This document shows, piece after piece, positions 26,529 through 38,399 of a DNA stretch of 64,000 nt (position 1 is its first letter; each line of letters starts with the position of its first letter). Position numbers and translations under genes: made by a program. This DNA is from Trema orientale (taxonomy: Eukaryota; Streptophyta; Magnoliopsida; Rosales; Cannabaceae), in the NCBI GenBank assembly GCA_002914845.1, contig JXTC01000009.1, positions 1,242,499 to 1,306,498 on the forward strand, in the 5' to 3' direction. The notes beneath the pieces were generated by a model. That model was not told the DNA's origin. It was given only the letters and a program-made list of their open reading frames with translations, and ran no database searches.

Positions 26529-28599
26529 ATTTAAAAAAGTAATATGATGGTAGATTTAATTAATGAGGAAAAAAAGTGGTATTCACCTAATTTATGGGAT
26601 TTTTATGTGATTATAATGTTATTTAGATGACGAAAAAGTTTTATAGTTATGAATACGTTAACATTACCGTAGAAATAACATCAAAATTAAGCTAATTTAT
26701 GTATAAATTCATAATAAAAAAATCAAAGTCAATTAGCATGAATTTTATTTTTAAAAAATTAACAATTTTTTAAACATTTACTACCGAAGAGTCTATCATA
26801 TAAGTTCCCTTCTAATGTTATAGACCAAACCAAATAAACAAATGATTTGATTTGCTTTCAAAACAACAAAATAAATTACTGTTTCAAAATCATAGTTAGC
26901 AAAATATGGGTCGGGAATTAAATGGCTAATAACACTGACGAGTATAATTCAGACGTTTTATCAACAATACTTTTAAAAATACGGAATAAAAATAAGTGTA
27001 TGCTAAAAATTTGAAAATTTATTTATACTTTTATAATACTTCTAATTTTGAAAAATGAATTCATAAAATACGCTAAAAAAAGATATAATTTTCTATGAAA
27101 ATATTATATTTTCCACCTACTTTAATGTAATTTGTCAAAAAATATAAATATTACTTATTGATAATTGATTATGTGTTTAATTTATTCAAAATAAAATCAG
27201 TATTATGTAAATAATAACAAAAAATCTACTGGGACAAAAAATTCAATGAAAAAATAAATTTAAATAAAAAATAAAATTTGTGAGGAGTATTTTCTACTGT
27301 GAAAAGATACGTATGTGTATAATACACGTAGAGCCACCCTTTTTTTTCTCTCCCTATCCCCGTTTTAATTAATTAATTATTTATAAAAATATCCTTTGAC
27401 ATGAATATGCCATATAGTATTAAACAATTAAAACCTTTATCTCTTAGCACATCCCTAATTACGTCGTATGATACTTTGCTCAAAATTTGTTTTTTAAAAA
27501 AAATCAATATTTTATGTTTTTCTTTCAAAGTTTTTTTTTTTTTTTTCAGTAAACCAACAATCAATGTTTTGTTTGTTATTTATTTATGTTTTTTTTTTGG
27601 GAACCAAGCGTTCTCAAACTCCTTCTTTTAAGTTTCCCGTTGTATTTTTTCTTATAAGTTTTTCTTTTATTTTTGGTTTTTGTACCAACTTTTTTTTTTT
27701 TTTTAGTGGAGAACCATCATTCATGATTTTTTTTTTTTAGAACCAATAAGTTGTGTAGTTGTAAGACAAAAAAAAAAAAGATCATTAGCTTTCTCAATTT
27801 ATACTGTTATTGTAATTTCTAGAGAAAAAAATTTAAAAACTAATTTATTGTAAAATATTAGGGGTGGAAAAAGAAATATTTAGAGAAATATTTAACCATG
27901 GGTATTTTTATATATAACATAAATTGATAAGGTGTGTGAAAAGAAATTTTAACATATTAAAGAGGTGTGTTTAGAAGAGGTGAAGGGAAAAAAAAAAGGG
28001 GATGAGAATAGAGTCACCCTACATATAATTTGGCTATATAGTTGAAAAATAAAATACTATTACGTATGTGTATAATATGGATATTATACATAAAATTGCT
28101 AACTATGTTCGAAAATACAAAATCAAATTCTATCGTTCATTTTTCAGGCGATAGTTACCATTTATATTTCTAATTTTTTTTCACTTTTTTCTTCTCCTAT
28201 ATAATATATAAAACATTTATTGTATAATAATGAAATATTATTGTCGTGATATATTAATTGAAGAAAGAAAATTAGATCGAAGCCTTATAGGGTAAGAAAT
28301 AACTTTCATCCGTGTGCCTCATTAAATATCAAATCATATCAAAAATAAAAATACTAATCTAACTCAATTTGATTAAAATCTGTCTATATTCATAATCACT
28401 TCCTAAGATCTCTCATTTCACTCCCCCTCCCCCACCAAAAAAATTTTTTTTAAAAAAAAGCTTCGTTTCACTATTAAACCTATATGATTCACAATTATTA
28501 CAAGTAATCATGTTAAAAGCTACCCAAAAAAAAAAAAAAAAAAACTATTCAAAACTTTCTATCAATGGAAAACAAAAAAGTATTCAAAAGCGACGGTGA
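26529..28599. other. Very AT-rich intergenic DNA, no gene seen
   Basis: The stretch contains many T-runs (27531-27546, 27591-27598, 27691-27704) and A-runs. No transposon end, RNA gene or conserved reading frame was recognised. Its right end must hold the promoter of the GATA gene. Confidence 0.45.
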
Positions 28600-28892
28600 T
28601 TAGAGGAAGAGGGGTTTTCACAGTAAAATGAGTGAGGCTTGCCACAGAGTAACAAAATCACTGTAGAAAGAAAACCTAAAAATCCAATTACAACATTAGA
28701 ACGAAGAAAGAAGAATCCATTCGCTGTCCATGTCTACTCCTCTTCTTCTTCTTCTTCTTCTTCTTTCGGTCTAAACCCACCACCACCGACGTCGATCTCT
28801 GCTTACGTCACCGACCCATGGCAATGCCGGAGCTCCGAATGCGCCTCTTCTTCTGAAATTTCTCACTTCGCCGCTTTACTCCGCCATTGGAG
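28600..28892 (+). promoter_or_regulatory. Inferred 5'UTR exon of the GATA gene with three upstream ORFs
   Basis: A GC-richer, CT-rich stretch ends CCATTGGAG at 28892, followed by GTTTGC, a usable donor. The acceptor TTTGCCAG ends at 29733, three bases before the ATG at 29737. The exon would hold three short upstream ORFs: 28628-28666 (12 codons), 28730-28774 (a CTT microsatellite read as a run of eight leucines, 14 codons) and 28818-28856 (12 codons). The transcription start is not visible, so whether all three are transcribed is inferred. Confidence 0.5.
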
Positions 28893-29605
28893 GTTTGCTT
28901 CCAGCTTTTCCCTTTCCATTTTCATGTCTTATGCCTTTTTTTTTCTTCCCCGTGTTTGGTTTGCGAGAAAGTGAGGAATATTGAAGGAAAATGGAAAAGG
29001 GTTTTTTTGGGTTTTATCCAAATATAACGTTAAATTTCGGGAAAAAAATAAACGGGAACAATTTTTTTGGGTTATTTATCAAATAATGTGAATAATTTGG
29101 TCTTTTTATTAGTGATTTTCGATTTTCGGACAGACCATTTGGATTTTTATCAGTATCGTTATCGTCTTTGCGAGTCGAATACTCCAACTGCCTTAGCGAA
29201 ATGTGCAAATTGTAAGAAAATGGTGAAACTGCGACGTTTCATATTTCAAAAACGGGAACTCATTCGCCATTTTCGTGACTAATTTCCAAAATTTTTCAGG
29301 GATCTCGAATACGAGATCTTCTAGAATATTCGGAGTCTATTTATGGATAATTCTCATGTTAAAGGTTTTTTTTTATTTTTTACTTTTTTATTTTTTTAAT
29401 TTTTTGGAGCGTTGCTTAATAATACTTAATAGGAAGTGTTTTCGGTGATTTAATTTGTTACTCAAAATAAATTTTTATCCGTTTTCCTAATTTGAAAAAA
29501 CGCGTCTTAATCCAAAATCATGAGATTACTTAACCTTTTGCACTTGTTTCTTTTTCAGTCACTTATTTTCATTGGCTAAATGTTGTCATATACATTAATG
29601 CATGC

Positions 29606-29655
<50 letters not shown>
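29606..29655. repeat. AT microsatellite in the GATA 5'UTR intron
   Basis: A run of more than 20 AT dinucleotides sits in the inferred leader intron (28893-29733), about 80 bp before its acceptor. Such a run is likely to vary in length between individuals. Confidence 0.9.
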
Positions 29656-29660
<5 letters not shown>

Positions 29661-29736
29661 GCATATTACGTATATATGTGCACATTGTTCTTGTTTTTTG
29701 AATTATCATCATCTTCTCATGTGACTTTGCCAGATT

Positions 29737-31551
29737 ATGGTTTATTCATTGGATTTTGATGGAGCACCCAAGGACTTTTTTGACATTCTTGATTTCCCAC
29801 TAGAAGATGTTGAACTGGGTCCTGATAGAGATGACTGGACTGATATGCAATTTTATGATCTGCCATTAGATTTTTCGGAAGGTTTTTCAACTGGGTTTGT
29901 TGGAGGAGTACAAAACGATTGTCCAAAAGAAACTAGACCAAATATAAATCTCCCCAGTTCGGTGAGTTGTTTTGATTCTCTCGTACCAATTTTATCTTAA
30001 CTCCACGTGAATTATTACGTTTGGTAATCTCTGATAGGTTGTTTTAGACTTTAGACTGTTATCCTTGGTCTATGATTGAAGTGCCAACTCAGAAAAATTA
30101 TGCAAAAATGGTGATTTCCGAGGTTAATAGTCTTAAGATGGGTCACAGAACCTGCCACCTATGTTAAGTTCTAGAGTCCGAATTCCCCCACCCCGCGCCA
30201 CCTATGTTAGTATATATTTATATGTGTGTTGTCTCAGGAATGTTCATTTCGTTTAGTAGTCGCAACCTTTATCTATTTGTATAGCCACTGAACTTGTCAT
30301 GACTGGAACTGCTGCCCATGGTTCATATTAATTGCTCTGTTAGTTTTTGACCTTTTTGCGTAGACATCCTGTGATAGCTTACCCTAGTTGTCATTTTCTT
30401 AAAAAAAAATAAAATAAAATAAAATAATAATAATAATTGCTAATAACACCAGATTAGTAAATAATGAGAAAAGATTATGTATGAACAACAGAATAAGTCA
30501 TGAAGTAATATAATGTAGGCTGCCTAATAAGTAGGGTAACAGAATAATAAAAGGATCAAACAAGTAAGCAATTAGTCTCTACTTGTGATATCTGTATACC
30601 AAATATCCTTTTTCATTTGTAAGCTGGTGATTTTTGCCCTTTGTTGATCCAAAATTGGTAGTTCGCTAGCTGTTAAATAGGTGTCAAACCAAGTCCCAAG
30701 TCGTTAATATACTAAGAGGACTGAGACCTTTAAGTAACATGTATATTTATATTTGTCATTGGGAAAAACATTATAACATCTTTGATTTTTCTGATATTGC
30801 AACTGTTTTGTATTCTGCTGTTCAGTATGATAATGCTTGTCGACTAAAAGAGTTCCCGAGTGCTTCTGCTGGAGACATTCTCCGCAGCCTTGACTCTTCT
30901 GATAGCAAACATGGGCGGCTATTCAAAACCTCCAGTCCAGTTTCTATCCTTGAGAGCACCAGCTCCTGCTTTGCTGAAAATCAAAAACCTGTTTACCAAA
31001 AATTTATTCCAGTGAAGCGTGCCCGAACCAAGCGTTCACGTTCCCGTCGCTCAAACTTCGACCAATTATGTTCGTTATTCTCCCATTCAGAATTCTCATC
31101 TTCACCCAAAAGTAATCATCTTGAACCAGATTCAAGGACTTTTCATGCTGGCAAGACGTTTAAACCTGCTGTGAAAAGACCATTTAGGACGAAGAAGACT
31201 ATGTTTCATGTCTCAGGTGTAGAGATGAGAAACTTCAACTTTGAGGAACAGAGCACGACGAAGAGATGCACGCACTGCGAGGTGACAAATACTCCACAAT
31301 GGAGGGAAGGGCCACTGGGGCCAAAGACCCTCTGCAATGCTTGTGGGGTTCGATATAGGTCTGGCCGCCTCTTTCCAGAGTACCGCCCTGCAGCGAGTCC
31401 GACTTTTGTTCCGTCAGTGCACTCTAACTCGCACAAGAAGGTTTTAGAGATGAGAGGCAAGGCTAGCCAAAGTACCAACAGCATTAGGGCTGGAGTTGAA
31501 CTTTGTTGTCGTTCTCAGTCAGGAAAGTCAGTTAGACAGCTAATTGTTTGA
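29737..31551 (+). CDS. GATA-type zinc-finger transcription factor
   Basis: There are two coding exons, 29737-29961 and 30826-31551, with a GT-AG intron, giving 316 aa. The N-terminal exon is acidic ([14 protein letters not shown] and DRDDW) like the activation regions of class A plant GATA factors. A basic stretch at about 139-150 ([12 protein letters not shown]) is a likely nuclear localisation signal. The single type IV zinc finger uses C223, C226, C245 and C248 with the plant CX2CX18CX2C spacing ([18 protein letters not shown]). It is followed by the conserved [14 protein letters not shown] and a basic tail with [19 protein letters not shown]. The family binds WGATAR sites in promoters of light-, nitrogen- and cell-wall-related genes. 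The layout is nearest to the GATA5/6/7 group, but I do not assign a member number. The ATG lies three bases after an apparent intron acceptor, so the leader is spliced. Confidence 0.93.
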
Positions 31552-32147
31552 TATATTTAAAGAACGGTCTTTTTATCTTAGGAGCTTTCAAGTCAGTCTG
31601 TTCTTGGTTTGTTTCATAATGAGCTTTATCTATCTTTATTATCGAGTACATTAATGGAAGCTTAGGTAGATTGTCTTCACCTCTCTTATACTGTATTCTC
31701 ATAAAAAAGAAACAAAGTATTGAAAAAAACAAATAAAAAGAAAAAAGGGAGACGAAGCCATAACAGAACATATGAGAGGAGGATTTAGAAAAGAAAAAGA
31801 ATAAAAAAATAAATAAAAATGCTTAAAACATTGCTAGTATCAAAGCACTACATGCCGTATGACCCAACCCGTATTATATAATCTGTAATCTTCGTGCATA
31901 TCAGGACCACTTGTGGAAGAGACTAATGGACTTTTCTCCCTCCGTATATAGTGTGTGTACTTTGTTTTGATGTTGGATCGACGTGGTAATTCAGAAAATC
32001 GATTTAGTTGAATAGATTCTTTAGCTGGAACCTAGACATTTATACATCGTAGATATGTTTTATATACGTGTTTTAGCTCATTGTTAACAATGAAAGCCAA
32101 GGTAGTAGCCGCCATATTTTACCAATTACACACAGAAAAATCATTTA
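31552..32147. other. 3' flank of the GATA gene
   Basis: The AT-rich stretch probably holds the GATA 3'UTR in its first 200 bp (AATAAA-like strings near 31730). No other feature was recognised. Confidence 0.4.
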
Positions 32148-32250
32148 AGGGTGTGGCTGACTCAGCTTAATTGGTAATTACATATAATTTACTGCTAAAG
32201 TTGTTCAAATCTCGTACCCTTATATATATATTAATGCTGACCAAAAAAAT
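32148..32250 (+). mobile_element. Candidate tRNA-derived SINE
   Basis: After GGGTGTGGC there is an A-box-like string (TGACTCAGCTTAATTGG, 32158-32174). About 35 bp further comes a B-box-like string (TTGTTCAAATCTC, 32201-32213), at the spacing of an RNA polymerase III promoter. The stretch ends with TTAATGCTGACC and a short A-run (32243-32249), as in several plant SINE families. The target duplication is unclear (ATTTAA on both sides at best). No intact tRNA fold is present, so it is not a tRNA gene. Confidence 0.5.
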
Positions 32251-33056
32251 TTAATGCTATCACTACTTTCTCATCTATGGTCACAAAAAAATTGTAACCA
32301 TTGAGAAGTCTTCCATATATATATATATGTATGTCAAATATAAACAATCGTAGGAATCACATCAGCCAGCCCCTTACCTTCTTCCAAATATTTTTCCAAT
32401 TTACCAGTCTTCCATCTGCATATGCATATTAAAACCAGGCTGTCTTTTGGCCTATTTTGTTCATCCTTGATCTTTCTCAAAATAAAAATATTAGATAAGA
32501 CAGTCCATAGCCAATGCCAAGCCAAGCAAATCAGATCTGATTAGTATGTTGGCGATACAGCCAACGTGAAAATTAGTCCCTCTATTAATAATATATCTCC
32601 ATGCACTTAGAATATTGCATATCATGGGTCGAATATTGCATATCATGGGTCACTCTCTTGAAACTGCATGTGCACACTACTAGATTCATCCAACTAGAGT
32701 TGGCAATCAACTTCAACCTCTTATTTCTGTATTTTTTTTTCCAAAAAAAAAATTAAAGAAATTGGAGTTAGTACTTATCATACACCGTTTTTGTTTCCTT
32801 ATTATATTTATCCCTTTTTTTAGTTTGTATATATACACCTTTAATATCTATAAAAACCTTGTGCCCGATCTTCTTGGAAACTTCCCTTTGCCAAAGTAGA
32901 ACATTATAGGAGGATTCCTTCAAGATTATTATTTAGTGGATTTCCCAACTATATAGATCTTATATGGTATTGACAGTGAAAACATAGAAGAAAAAATATG
33001 TATTATTCGTTTTAGGAGATGACAAGGAGAATGGCTTTACATATTGATTTTTAAAT
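32251..33056. other. Intergenic DNA, no gene seen
   Basis: AT-rich sequence. A 21-bp unit (AATATTGCATATCATGGGTC plus one base) is repeated twice in tandem at about 32611-32652. Nothing else was recognised. Confidence 0.45.
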
Positions 33057-33616
33057 TAGGAATGGCAATAGGGCGGATCGGAGACGGTTTTTCAATTACT
33101 ATCTCCATCTCCGAAAGCCAATCACAATACTATACCCGTCCTATTAACTATTCTTTTGGATGCGGGGACGGTACCGGTATTATCCAATAGATAACGGGAA
33201 AAATCGCGGTTACCATTACCCATTGATAATAATAAAATATATGAAAATATTAAATCCTTTGTATAATCAACAAAATATTAAACACAACAATAAACTAATA
33301 ATTTTTAAACTCTAAAATTTAAATATATAAGTATATATAACTCTCCAAATTCGTTATTTTATCAAAGATATAAGAATGTAGATAGTGTAAAATTAAATAG
33401 ATTTCTATATGTATCATAATTTTTTTTATGTAAATATATATATCGGGGCGGGTACGGTGCGGATTATATTAATACCGTCCCCGCACTATACCCACATATT
33501 AACGGTGCAATTATTCCCCACCTCAGTAATTTTTCTCGGTTAAGCGGTTTTTTTCCTCACCGTTCGGATCGAATAACCACAGATACCCGTAACCGTGGTT
33601 TATGTTGCCATCCCTA
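33057..33616. mobile_element. Non-autonomous hAT-like element
   Basis: The 560-bp element has terminal inverted repeats TAGGAATGGCAA (33057-33068) and TAGGGATGGCAA (reverse complement of 33605-33616), 11 of 12 matching. The flanking 8 bases are TTTTAAAT (33049-33056) and TTTTGGAT (33617-33624), 6 of 8 matching, consistent with an aged 8-bp hAT target duplication. The parts near both ends are GC-rich and partly complementary (GGGCGG...GACGG on the left against CCGTCC on the right). The middle is AT-rich and there is no transposase ORF. Confidence 0.7.
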
Positions 33617-36600
33617 TTTTGGATGTAGAACATGCTCGTTGCTCAATCTCTTATTATAACAATTCATGATTTGGATTGAAGTGGGACACGGCATTTGATA
33701 ATATTGGACTCTTCTAAGCTCTAGCTCATCTTCATCGTATCTTACTCTTATTGCTTTCAACCTTTTTCTTTCTGTTATTAATTATTGGTATTGGACTTCT
33801 TTTTTTTTTTTTTTTTTTTTTTTGATTTCATGCTCCTCTTTACAAGGTTAATCTTATTTTTAATTTTTCAGTCGAGAAAAAAAAAAGCTCAAATTCCTGT
33901 TTGATATTTAACTTTCAAAATATCCTATATCTGAAACCTTTAAATATTACATTCTGTCATCCTGAACTATTTTTCTTTTTCCCCCTTAATCTATTCTGGT
34001 CCCTGTTCACAGTTTAACAATTCTAGGTCCCTGTTCACAGTTTAACAATTCTATTATGGATCAAAACTGATAGATTTGAAAAAAAAAAAAAAAAAAAAAA
34101 AACAACATAATTTGGGGTCGCATTTATGGTATTCGAAGTTTTAAGAACCAAATTGAAACTTTTACTTAAAAATAAAAAAGACTGTTTTTTGACCTTATTC
34201 TATAGCTCATAGTAAAATATGGTGCATTACACAAATAGCTTCTTATTTTAAAGAAAATTTGAAATACGGAAAAGTTCCTTCTTTTTCCCATGAGATATAC
34301 ATTGATGAAATTGGTCATAAATTTGAGTTTCTAAATACTTAAAAAATGCAAATATTCGACTTCAGCTAAATAAGTTCGATCGTAGTCAAAATTGAAGGTC
34401 GAATCTAAAGTTAAAGATGATGACTTGATTTCGGTCGAGTTCAACACTATAAGTGAACTTCTGTATTTTTGTGCTTGACCCATATCAAACTTAGTACTAA
34501 AAAATCAATTTTTACCTACGAATTTTTTTGACCCAAATCATTTTTCTTTTAGTTTTGGAAGAGGAAATTTGGTGGCTACGAACAACGAGCGTTAGGTAGT
34601 AACTTTATTCTTTTAATTTTAACTAGATATTTAGATTTCAAAATAGGTTTATGATTAGGGCACTTAAGTATAGATAAAGGTGACATAATAATAAAGATCT
34701 TTTTTGATAAATTATTGGGAGATGGCCTTTTATCATCAGAAGATCATTAGTTAATAATTATCCTAGTAAGTGTAATCTCTCAAAAACTAATTGAGTTTTT
34801 TTCAAGGAAAAGGTCTTTTTTTTTTCCATTTTTTTTTTCACTTGACTTGGCTTGGCCATCCTTTCTCCTCTTTGTTGAATGGTCGTTTATGATTAGTATA
34901 TTAATTTTATATATAAATAATTTTATTTATTAGTATATCAAAATGGCAGTATACTTTGCCATTTTGTTAAAAAGAAAAAAGAGAGAAGAAAATAAAATTT
35001 TAAATACCGGCCACTTTGATATAGTGTTTGAAAAATGTACATCTATTAAATAGGGACTTAAAATTAAGCAATTTTGGTAAGAAGCCCAAGATAACTCAGG
35101 CACCACTTATGGGACATTTTAAAAGTAAGGGATTAAAGTGAAATCTGCATTACAATGGGATTGACCCAATATATATCAAATAATATTTCCTTTATTCATC
35201 CTTTCTTTCTCGGAGATTTGACATGGAGAGTGGTACTTTAGACTAAAATAACTTTTTTAGAGTATTTTAAAAAATAACTTCTCTAGTAATATCACAGTAT
35301 TATGTGTCAAGGGTCACATTATTTGGGATCATAAATTTATGACATTTTTGTGACTAATCAATAGTCATAAATTGTGTAATCTCTCTCGACTAGAAAAATT
35401 ATTTTTCAAAACACTCCTAAAAAAAAAAATCATTTTGCATTATTTTTCGGTTATAATTTTGTTAGCATCTTTTATTTGTCAAATCCTTTTTTATGCCCTT
35501 TCATTTTCATAGTAGTTGAGTTTAGTCAATATTATTCTTAAAATAAAAGTATTAATTTTGTAAAAAGCTTAAATGAACTTCGGGCTTTTCTCATGGATAG
35601 CAGTTCTAAAAAGAGCTTTAGTTTTCTTAAGAACAAATTGTCAAAAACTGTTATGAATCTAATATCATTCTCCAAAACTGATATTAGCCAGTTTGTATTG
35701 GGCTTAGTAGGGGCTTGGACTGGACCCCCCTCGAATGCCATCTTCCTCCCAATTTGTTGGACCTTATATTTCGTTTATGAAATGGAAAATGAAAAATGGA
35801 ACGGAATGTGCAATGTTTCATGTTTGTTGGTTATTCTGGGTTTTTTTTTTTTTTTAGTTATATATTTCATATAAAAAGGAATAAAGACTTTTTTTTTCAA
35901 AAAAGAAAAAGAAAAAAGAATTAGACTTGAAAAGTACTTCTTTATTTCAAACTATACCATCATTCACGTGAGTTTCACATGCATTTTCTCAAACTCGTTC
36001 AAAGAAATAAGAGAAAAATTCATCTAAAACTTAAAATAAGACAAATTTTTCATATGCAAAGAAAAATTGATCTAAGGTAAAAAAAAAAACAGTATTTAGT
36101 CCAAGAAAAAGGACAGGTGCCGACGACCCTATGATTTGGGCCATAAGCCGCCTCCACCGGCGGAGGGTCACGTTTCTAATTAATTTTGTCACGAGCTTCA
36201 TGGCTACTTGAACATTAAAAGTCATTGGATGCTCATTTTGACTCTTTTTTTTCCCAAAAAAATAATAAAGAAAGAGAGAGAAGAAAATTTGGTACTTGTG
36301 TTTTCTCTTTTACTTTTGGGGCTAGAAATTTGTTGTGACCATACAATCTTTGACTTGTGCACATTTAATGGTTCAAAGTACACTATTCTATTAATTACTG
36401 TCACTTTTTTTTGTTTATAATAGACACCTTAGCTTTAGTTGTCCAAAATTTGAATCAATTTTCCTATTTTTTTTCTTTTTCTTTTAAAACCTGTTTTTAC
36501 CACCACCAAATCTGGTTGGGTCCCAGTTCCCATATCAAAATTGTTTTTCTTACTTTTTATAAAAACCACCTGTATTGACCTAAAAAAATCACGTACGGTT

Positions 36601-36836
36601 GTTCGTTCTGTTACTTATGAGCTCAGCTTTGTGTAATTTCTCTCTCCCTCTCTCTACACGAAATTTTGATTTTTACCCGTTTCTCTCCATAATGTGGGCA
36701 AGCAATGACTTTTTTTACAATTATATACTTTGCTTATAAATTGCTTTAAATAACATGAATTGGGAAATTGGAATTTGGAAGGGCATCATTTTCTTTTTCT
36801 TTTTCTTTTTTCCAAACAAGATTAATGGTTAATGGG
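33617..36836. other. AT-rich intergenic DNA, no gene seen
   Basis: Short reading frames around 35538-35874 and 36031-36420 resemble no family. A 28-bp unit (starting GGTCCCTGTTCACAG) is duplicated in tandem at 33999-34053. A T-run lies at 33801-33823 and an A-run at 34079-34102. No RNA gene was recognised. Confidence 0.45.
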
Positions 36837-37049
36837 AAGTCAAATGTTTAGTACTATTCATATACCAAATTTAATGTCACATTAATGTTTTATGTTTAGC
36901 ACTCGAATATGGCAAATTCAAAACAATAAGATAAATCTTAAAGTCAAATGTTTAGTACTATTCATATACCAAATTTAATTTAATGTCACATTAATGTTTT
37001 ATGTTTAGCACTCGAATATGGCAAATTCAAAACAATAAGATAAATCTTG
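36837..37049. repeat. Two-copy tandem duplication, about 104-bp unit
   Basis: Copies at 36837-36940 and 36941-37049 are almost identical, both starting AAGTCAAATGTTTAG. The second carries an extra TTTAA, making it about 5 bp longer. The high identity points to a recent duplication. Confidence 0.9.
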
Positions 37050-37199
37050 ACATGTAGCAACTGTAGTCTTATCATGTTATAGTATATTTGACACAAGTGA
37101 CGTTGGATTGATAAAAAGGTGTTCTTATCACGAATCTTAAAAATTGATTTTTGTCTCTAAAATTGGTGTAGATCTATTCATCTTACATACATACTAGAC

Positions 37200-37480
37200 G
37201 TTATACCGCGCTTTGCGCGAGTTGGTATTAATATTACATACATTAAATCTAATTTATAGTTAGGTTCAATGTATTACAATATTAAAGAATGTATTTATCT
37301 CTGTATTTATTTTGATGATGTTACATCATTTTTTGTTCGATGAACTAAATTTAATATAAAGTATAATATTATATAAAATATTAAATAATGTATTTAATAT
37401 TATATTTATTTTGATGAGATGAATGTAGCACAATTATTTGTTCGATGAACTAAATTTAATATAAAGTATCATTAATATTA
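37200..37480. repeat. GC palindrome followed by a two-copy 99-bp repeat
   Basis: A CCGCGCTTTGCGCG palindrome at 37206-37219 stands out in very AT-rich DNA. It is followed by two diverged copies, period about 99 bp, starting AATGTATTTA at 37288 and 37387 and both containing TTGTTCGATGAACTAAAT. GC palindromes of this kind occur at the ends of some plant Helitrons, but the other expected end signals were not confirmed. Confidence 0.5.
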
Positions 37481-38073
37481 AACTAAATATAATATTATAT
37501 AATACATGTATATATTACAACCAAAAATAATAATAATAGGACCAATCATATCGTGAAAAAATTAGGAATTTTTTAAAAATTTTAAAAATAGAATGGTGAT
37601 CAAAGAAGCTATCAGAATTTTTACACTTTCTCTCTCCTTCAGGCTTAATATATATATATAGATATCCAAAGTACGTTATCTTTCCTTTCTCTTCTATATT
37701 AATGATAGAATAAAACACTTCAAAAAAAAAAAAGCATCTAAATAATATGATAATCAAATAAGATGTAAATTTAGTGATTCGAAAAACGAAAGTTCTCACT
37801 AAAAAAATAGCATTCTTTTACTTTTCTTATCAAAGCATTTTTAGAAAAATAAGTAAATAGTAAATTACATTCCTATTTTCTTCTTTGGGAAAAGAAGAAA
37901 ATGACATCCTAGCTGAAATATTAGTTCAAAATTCTTAACTTCAAAACAAATTACAAAACCCCACGATGTTCAAAAGACCAGGAATATCGCACTTGCAACA
38001 ATATCTTCTAAAATTGGTGGTTCATTTGGATTGGAAGGAAGAAGATTACTTGATAATATCCGAGTACGTCAAC

Positions 38074-38259
38074 TTGATTTTGATTTTGATTTTTTCTTCT
38101 TTTTTTCCCCTCTTTTGTCGGTACTAAATTACTAATCATATCGACTCAATTTCAATTGGCACATATTTGATTTTGATTTTGATTTTTTCTTCTTTTTTTT
38201 CCCTCTTTTATCAGTACTAAATTACTAATCATATCGACTCAATTTCAATTCGCACATAT
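38074..38259. repeat. Two-copy tandem duplication, 93-bp unit
   Basis: Copies at 38074-38166 and 38167-38259 each start with a TTGATT run and contain GTACTAAATTACTAATCATA at 38121 and 38214. They differ at only a few positions. Confidence 0.9.
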
Positions 38260-38399
38260 TTTCATATCATATTTGGACTTCGGATCGAGTTGGTTATTGT
38301 GTCATGACCCGAATTGTCACTCAAAAATGTTAGGCTTCACTCAAATATTAGGCTTGTGAATATTGTTATTATTATTTTTTTTGGTTGTTGAGGTGAGTG

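Noticed and set aside
28639-28974. Long open frame with a poly-Ser run upstream of the GATA gene
   Set aside because: It has no ATG start (it opens at TTG) and runs through the likely splice donor at 28893. The poly-Ser comes from the CTT microsatellite. It is better read as a 5'UTR exon.
32157-32220. tRNA gene suggested by A- and B-box-like strings
   Set aside because: No acceptor stem or anticodon arm can be formed; a SINE remnant fits better.
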